A model generated the notes under the pieces. The model was not told the origin of the DNA. It saw only the letters and a program-made list of their open reading frames with translations, and searched no databases. Source: Enoplosus armatus (taxonomy: Eukaryota; Chordata; Actinopteri; Centrarchiformes; Enoplosidae). Taken from it: DNA of 64,000 nucleotides. The translations under genes and the position numbers were made by a program. Of this stretch, positions 60,801 to 64,000 are shown in pieces; position 1 is the first letter of the stretch; each line of letters opens with the position of its first letter. The stretch is taken from NCBI RefSeq assembly GCF_043641665.1, contig NC_092190.1, positions 4,215,048-4,279,047 on the forward strand, read 5' to 3'.

Positions 60801-63800
60801 TCTCATCAAACCCAGCACCATATTGTAGGCTTCGCTTTTCACCCTCAAACTCGTCAGTCAATAGGCAGAGGGAGGGGAAGAGCGTTTTTTAATCTCCCTC
60901 AGACTCTGACCTTAATAACACAGGGCCACTCCTGGGCTGCCAGTTCGTTCCAAAGTGAGTTTGAGCGTATAACGTGGCATGATTAATACATTTACGGCAG
61001 CAAAACAGAGACTTGGCCACAGAAATGAGCAGATCACCGTAGAAAAAGATAATGGACATCTATGGCGACTTGTCTTCCCAATCCTCTCGGGCACAGAATA
61101 AGACAAGGCATGATTTATTAAGTTGTCCTATGGTCCTCAGACGCCACATCTGATTGTGTGTGTATATATGTGTTTGGACTGGGGACAGGACCGAGTGAGA
61201 TGCTATTGATTGATGATACAGTGTACGACTCTGGGGTCACCTCCAGACGCCAAAGTTGGCCTGGCCTTAGGATGATGGATAAAAATAGCGATGTGTCTCT
61301 TTTTGTGTCAGTTTCTTATGCTATTAACTGTAAGGTAATTACTACATTAGCCAATAAGGCTAGCTTTATTGAATTTGATTGCCCACTTGAGCTTTTTACT
61401 TTCTTTCTGATCAGTTTGAATAAAGAGAGATATAGTATAAGACAGTCATACAGTTATCATGCAGGTGTACTGTAGTAGCTACCAATAACTGATATATTTT
61501 GCGATCAGGTACGCAGTATAGTAACTGGTATGAATGGCAAATCGGCAGCGATACCCCATGATTTGGCTGTACCATTTGTATCGGTATAAATTTGAAGCTA
61601 ATTACCATGTACTGCGTGTTAACCAGTGCTCCCCTTTATCACTAAAACAAACACACATGGATCAAAAGATCAAGAAAAGTGGAGGAAAGGTGTGCTTCAT
61701 CCATAGTTCCATGCAGATAATTACATCTGCAGACTCAGTTATCTGCAGACTTTGCAGATTTTTGCCAAAGCTGGCAATCCAAGCAACCTCTATTATTATC
61801 CCCTCAAAACAAAATATGTGAGCAGTGGGTGACAATGTGCCCCATGTTGTCAAACATTGCTTACGTTCATGTGGCTCTTGTGGCCTAAAATAAAAATAAA
61901 CAGTCATTAACAGATTGTTAATAACGTTAACTTATATATAATGTCTATTCCACGGACTTGTGCCACATCCTCTAAGACTTGGAGCAAGACTGCACCAAGT
62001 CAGCCTGTTTCAGGAAACCCCAAAGGAGAAACTACACACATGGCGGTATTTAGATCAAATGAAAACCCTTTTTATCTCAGTATTGGTGTTGTTGTAAATG
62101 TATTAACAATATAAAGGAGCCCATGCCGTTTCAAATTGTTGAGTCCTGATTTGGAAGCAAGAGAGGGAATTTTACTGTTGCCCCTAATTAATATAAAGTG
62201 ATGTGACTAGTAGAGAAATGTATTTTCAGAAGTGTGTATTGTAAAGTGTGTATTTGTGGAAAGGATTACAGTGACTCCCAGCCTTACCAAGCAGCTGCCA
62301 CAGAAAAGATGATGAATCATGCAAAGGAGCAGACTGTGTTTGTCTGTGTTACTTTGGAGAGTTGTCAGGGTTGAGCAGCCTCTCTTCATCCTACACCACA
62401 AGCTGCTGGTTGTCGTCATGCTCCACAGTACCCACTGTGAATTACTGCATCTGGGACTTACTGACAAGAGCACTAACCACCACCAGGACGCACTGGGACT
62501 AACAACTGAGTGAGACATAGCTACAGATATTTTTCTTGTATGGAGTCACTTTTTTTGTCCTTATTGTGCAATCAAAAAAGGTTTGAGAGCAAAATTATCC
62601 ACACTCGCAAATTTGTGATTTAAAATGTTATCCAAAAAGTATCCAATGGTGGTTGCAGAGTCTCATGAGTAGACTATATAATATAATAATATAATAATAA
62701 TATAATATTTTCCAAAGACCTATTCCTCAGCCTGTTGGAAACCACTCAAAGGGAGTCATTTCCCACAGAATGCAGGATCTTGAGTTGTGCTTTTTTGGGG
62801 GCTGCATCAATGTGGAAACATGATTTCAGTGTTATCAGAGTGAGTGTGTCATTAAATGTTTAATGAAACATGCTGTGTGACAAATGATGGAAAAGCCCAC
62901 AACACCTCCAGGCTTGGGCATTTGACAGACTCATAACCAAAACGCCTTAAAACAATCAAAACAGTGTGCCAGTTGGGTTAGATCATTTCACAATAATGCA
63001 ACATGCTGACTTTTTATTGACTTGAGTCTAACACGCCCCATAGTTCTGTCTAAATCAGTGTTAATATTAGAAATATTGATTGATGCAGGTTTCACTTTCC
63101 TTGTCAAGGATCCCAAAATGGTTGGTTTGGCTTTTAAGTTTTTCTGTGCCACCTCTGCAGCCAATTTTGGAGTCATTGCTGATGACTCCAAAATTCAGTT
63201 GGTGGTTCAGTTCTAATTATGGAATAAACCAGCCACTTTGGCCAATGCAAACCATTTTTCCCCCTCCTTTTCTTGTGGCTCCCAAGATGCTGTGATGGCA
63301 AGAGGTAGCTGTCAGAATCAATCACAAAATTTTGTAGCTTAATGTCCAATTAGTATTCCAAGGTCCTTTAAATAAGCAGTTTGTCAACATTGTCAAGCAC
63401 CCTGCACTGTTGCGCTTGTCCTTGGCATATGGGCCAATCAAAATTTGATGAAGCATCCAATCAACACAGATCACAGGGAGCCAGGCAATGCTTAGGTGTC
63501 CATGTCACGTTGTGTATTAATTTGATTTATGATCCTCAGTGTGTGCATGGAGTGCGTCATGGAAAACCATGAGGCCAAGAACACAATGAAGCTCCTGGCC
63601 CTTGTCTTTATTAGCTTGGCCGCCTGCCTGCTCCAAGGAGAGAGACCGAGGGAGAGATGCAGGAGGGTCTGGATACTCATCCTCACATGGTGACATAAAG
63701 AGGCAAGCAGTTATGCAGACAGACATGCTGGCAGGTAGGGAAACTGCTTGGTAGGGGAGAAATACAAGGTGGCTGATCGCTAGATAGGTTGTCACCAAGC

Positions 63801-64000
63801 TGCTTCCTGGTATGTGATACAGTGCACTAGCGTGTGTGTTACTGATAGCTTGTTTAGTTTCTACTTTCCTGCCTGGTGCAGCACACACAGAATTTCTCTC
63901 ATACTGAGCTCTGAGCGATCTCTCGTCATATTGCAAAATTATTTTAATTAGTTTTCTGTTGCTATAAAAAGAGGGTGAGGAGACCTTGATACTGCGGCTC
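29225..64000 (+). CDS. man1a2: Mannosyl-oligosaccharide 1,2-alpha-mannosidase IB, 5' part only
   Basis: Two coding exons are present (29225-29538 and 50420-50681), giving 192 codons with no frame break. The gene continues beyond the window. The N-terminus MTTPALLPLSGRRIP, the SFPHHRATLRLSEKF segment and the membrane anchor (about residues 37-58) are nearly identical to human MAN1A2. Residues 59-192 are the luminal stem, with KHKRFDLGLEDVLIPH and a charged helical segment (ADHERALQEAKEKLRKSREE). The family is a type II Golgi glycoside hydrolase (GH47). It needs calcium and trims alpha-1,2-linked mannose from Man8-9 N-glycans toward Man5. The catalytic domain, with all active-site residues, is encoded downstream and is not here. 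The paralogue man1a1 is less likely because the tail and anchor match MAN1A2 and the neighbours are vtcn1 and trim45. Confidence 0.92.
33820..34388. mobile_element. Outer MITE with GGGCTTGGTGATA / TATCACCCAGCCCT ends
   Basis: The left end AGGGCTTGGTGATAA and the right end ATATCACCCAGCCCT are inverted with about two mismatches, matching a short hAT-like family common in fish. No target duplication could be seen. It is interrupted by the GCAACTAACGATTA element. Confidence 0.6.
34010..34303. mobile_element. GCAACTAACGATTA-family teleost MITE nested in the 33820-34388 element
   Basis: The motif order is TTAGTTGATTGGCAGAAAAT, GAGGATTTGCTGCTTTTCTG, GACGTCACCTTGGGCTTTGA, ACGATTGATCGTTAGATCAG, ending TAGTTGCAGCCCTA. 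This is a well-known teleost interspersed repeat. The left end is diverged, so that boundary is approximate. Confidence 0.75.
37610..37660. repeat. GT/GA compound microsatellite
   Basis: A GT tract followed directly by a GA tract, in man1a2 intron 1. Confidence 0.85.
42315..42365. repeat. AT microsatellite
   Basis: About 25 uninterrupted AT units lie in man1a2 intron 1. Confidence 0.97.
47334..47378. repeat. CA/CT compound microsatellite
   Basis: CA, CT and CA tracts in succession, in man1a2 intron 1. Confidence 0.93.
47484..47508. repeat. CA microsatellite
   Basis: About 12 CA units, close to the preceding tract. Confidence 0.93.
48855..48885. repeat. CA microsatellite
   Basis: About 15 uninterrupted CA units, shortly after a T-run at about 48774-48791. 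Confidence 0.95.
50420..50681 (+). CDS. man1a2: man1a2 coding exon 2 (luminal stem)
   Basis: The acceptor is CTCCTACAG and the donor is GAG|GTAAGA. The exon encodes REEEESLRDKIRADHERALQ, then KSREELQAEIQTEKNKVMED, a proline-rich PKPLPPVPMPKVVG and EKRDKIRE. This aligns with the stem of MAN1A2 up to the point where the catalytic domain begins. Confidence 0.95.
54624..55178. mobile_element. Harbinger-like MITE in man1a2 intron 2
   Basis: The ends AACCCCTTTCACACT (left) and AGCCTCTTTCACACA (complement of the right) match at 12 of 15 positions. A TAA trinucleotide flanks each side (54621-54623 and 55179-55181), the target duplication typical of PIF/Harbinger elements. It is 555 bp long with no transposase ORF. 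Sub-terminal segments containing AAATGTTCCTGAA and its complement are also partly inverted. Confidence 0.75.
63163..63195. repeat. Perfect 14-bp stem-loop in man1a2 intron 2
   Basis: AATTTTGGAGTCAT (63163-63176) pairs exactly with ATGACTCCAAAATT (63182-63195) across a 5-base loop. Confidence 0.85.

Larger units (their letters stand above)
50682..64000 (+). other. man1a2: man1a2 intron 2, first 13.3 kb (open at the window edge)
   Basis: I searched for the expected next exon (the start of the GH47 domain, MMKHAWDNY-like) and did not find it. The intron contains a Harbinger-like element (54624-55178), a stem-loop at 63163-63195, a T-run at about 60123-60142 and short GT tracts. No other gene was recognised on either strand. 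Confidence 0.7.

Noticed and set aside
62300..62345. ATGATGAATCATGCAAAGGA, which resembles the start of the next expected man1a2 exon (MMKHAW)
   Set aside because: The similarity ends after a few residues, the acceptor site is poor, and the following sequence does not encode the GH47 domain.
63517..63936. Minus-strand open frame of 139 codons near the window end
   Set aside because: It has no domain, biased codon use or promoter that I can support, and lies within the man1a2 intron.

Overview
The window is vertebrate nuclear DNA, almost certainly from a ray-finned fish and most likely a percomorph-type teleost. The genes are split by introns with GT-AG boundaries. The encoded proteins match three vertebrate genes closely. 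The non-coding DNA holds interspersed repeats typical of teleosts: short hAT-like elements with CAGTGGTGG ends, the GCAACTAACGATTA family, a Harbinger-like element, and many CA, AT and GAT microsatellites.

Three protein-coding genes lie head to tail on the + strand. vtcn1 (B7-H4; coding exons 416-4265, 269 codons) encodes an immune co-inhibitory surface protein with one IgV and one IgC domain. trim45 (coding exons 5213-14431, 576 codons) encodes a RING/B-box/coiled-coil protein with a filamin-type repeat and a Cys/His-rich tail. man1a2 (coding exons from 29225, cut off by the window edge) encodes a Golgi class I alpha-1,2-mannosidase. Only its cytoplasmic tail, membrane anchor and stem (192 codons) are here, and the catalytic GH47 domain lies beyond base 64000. 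vtcn1 and trim45 are very close: the vtcn1 stop and the trim45 start are under 1 kb apart. About 12.8 kb of repeat-bearing intergenic DNA then separates trim45 from the GC-rich man1a2 5' region near 27.16 kb. From 29.5 kb to the end, everything except one 262-base exon is man1a2 intron.

These genes are neighbours in mammals too (human 1p13.1: TTF2-TRIM45-VTCN1-MAN1A2), which supports the calls. They do not form a functional pathway. Splice sites, reading phase and protein similarity agree across all coding exons listed. 5' and 3' transcript ends are inferred and less certain.

I did not find a previously undescribed gene system. The observations most worth checking are: loss of the first IgC cysteine in Vtcn1 together with a GPI-signal-like C-terminus; several upstream ORFs in the man1a2 leader; perfect inverted repeats in trim45 introns and elsewhere; a 50-bp higher-order repeat in trim45 intron 1; and several structurally resolved small transposons.
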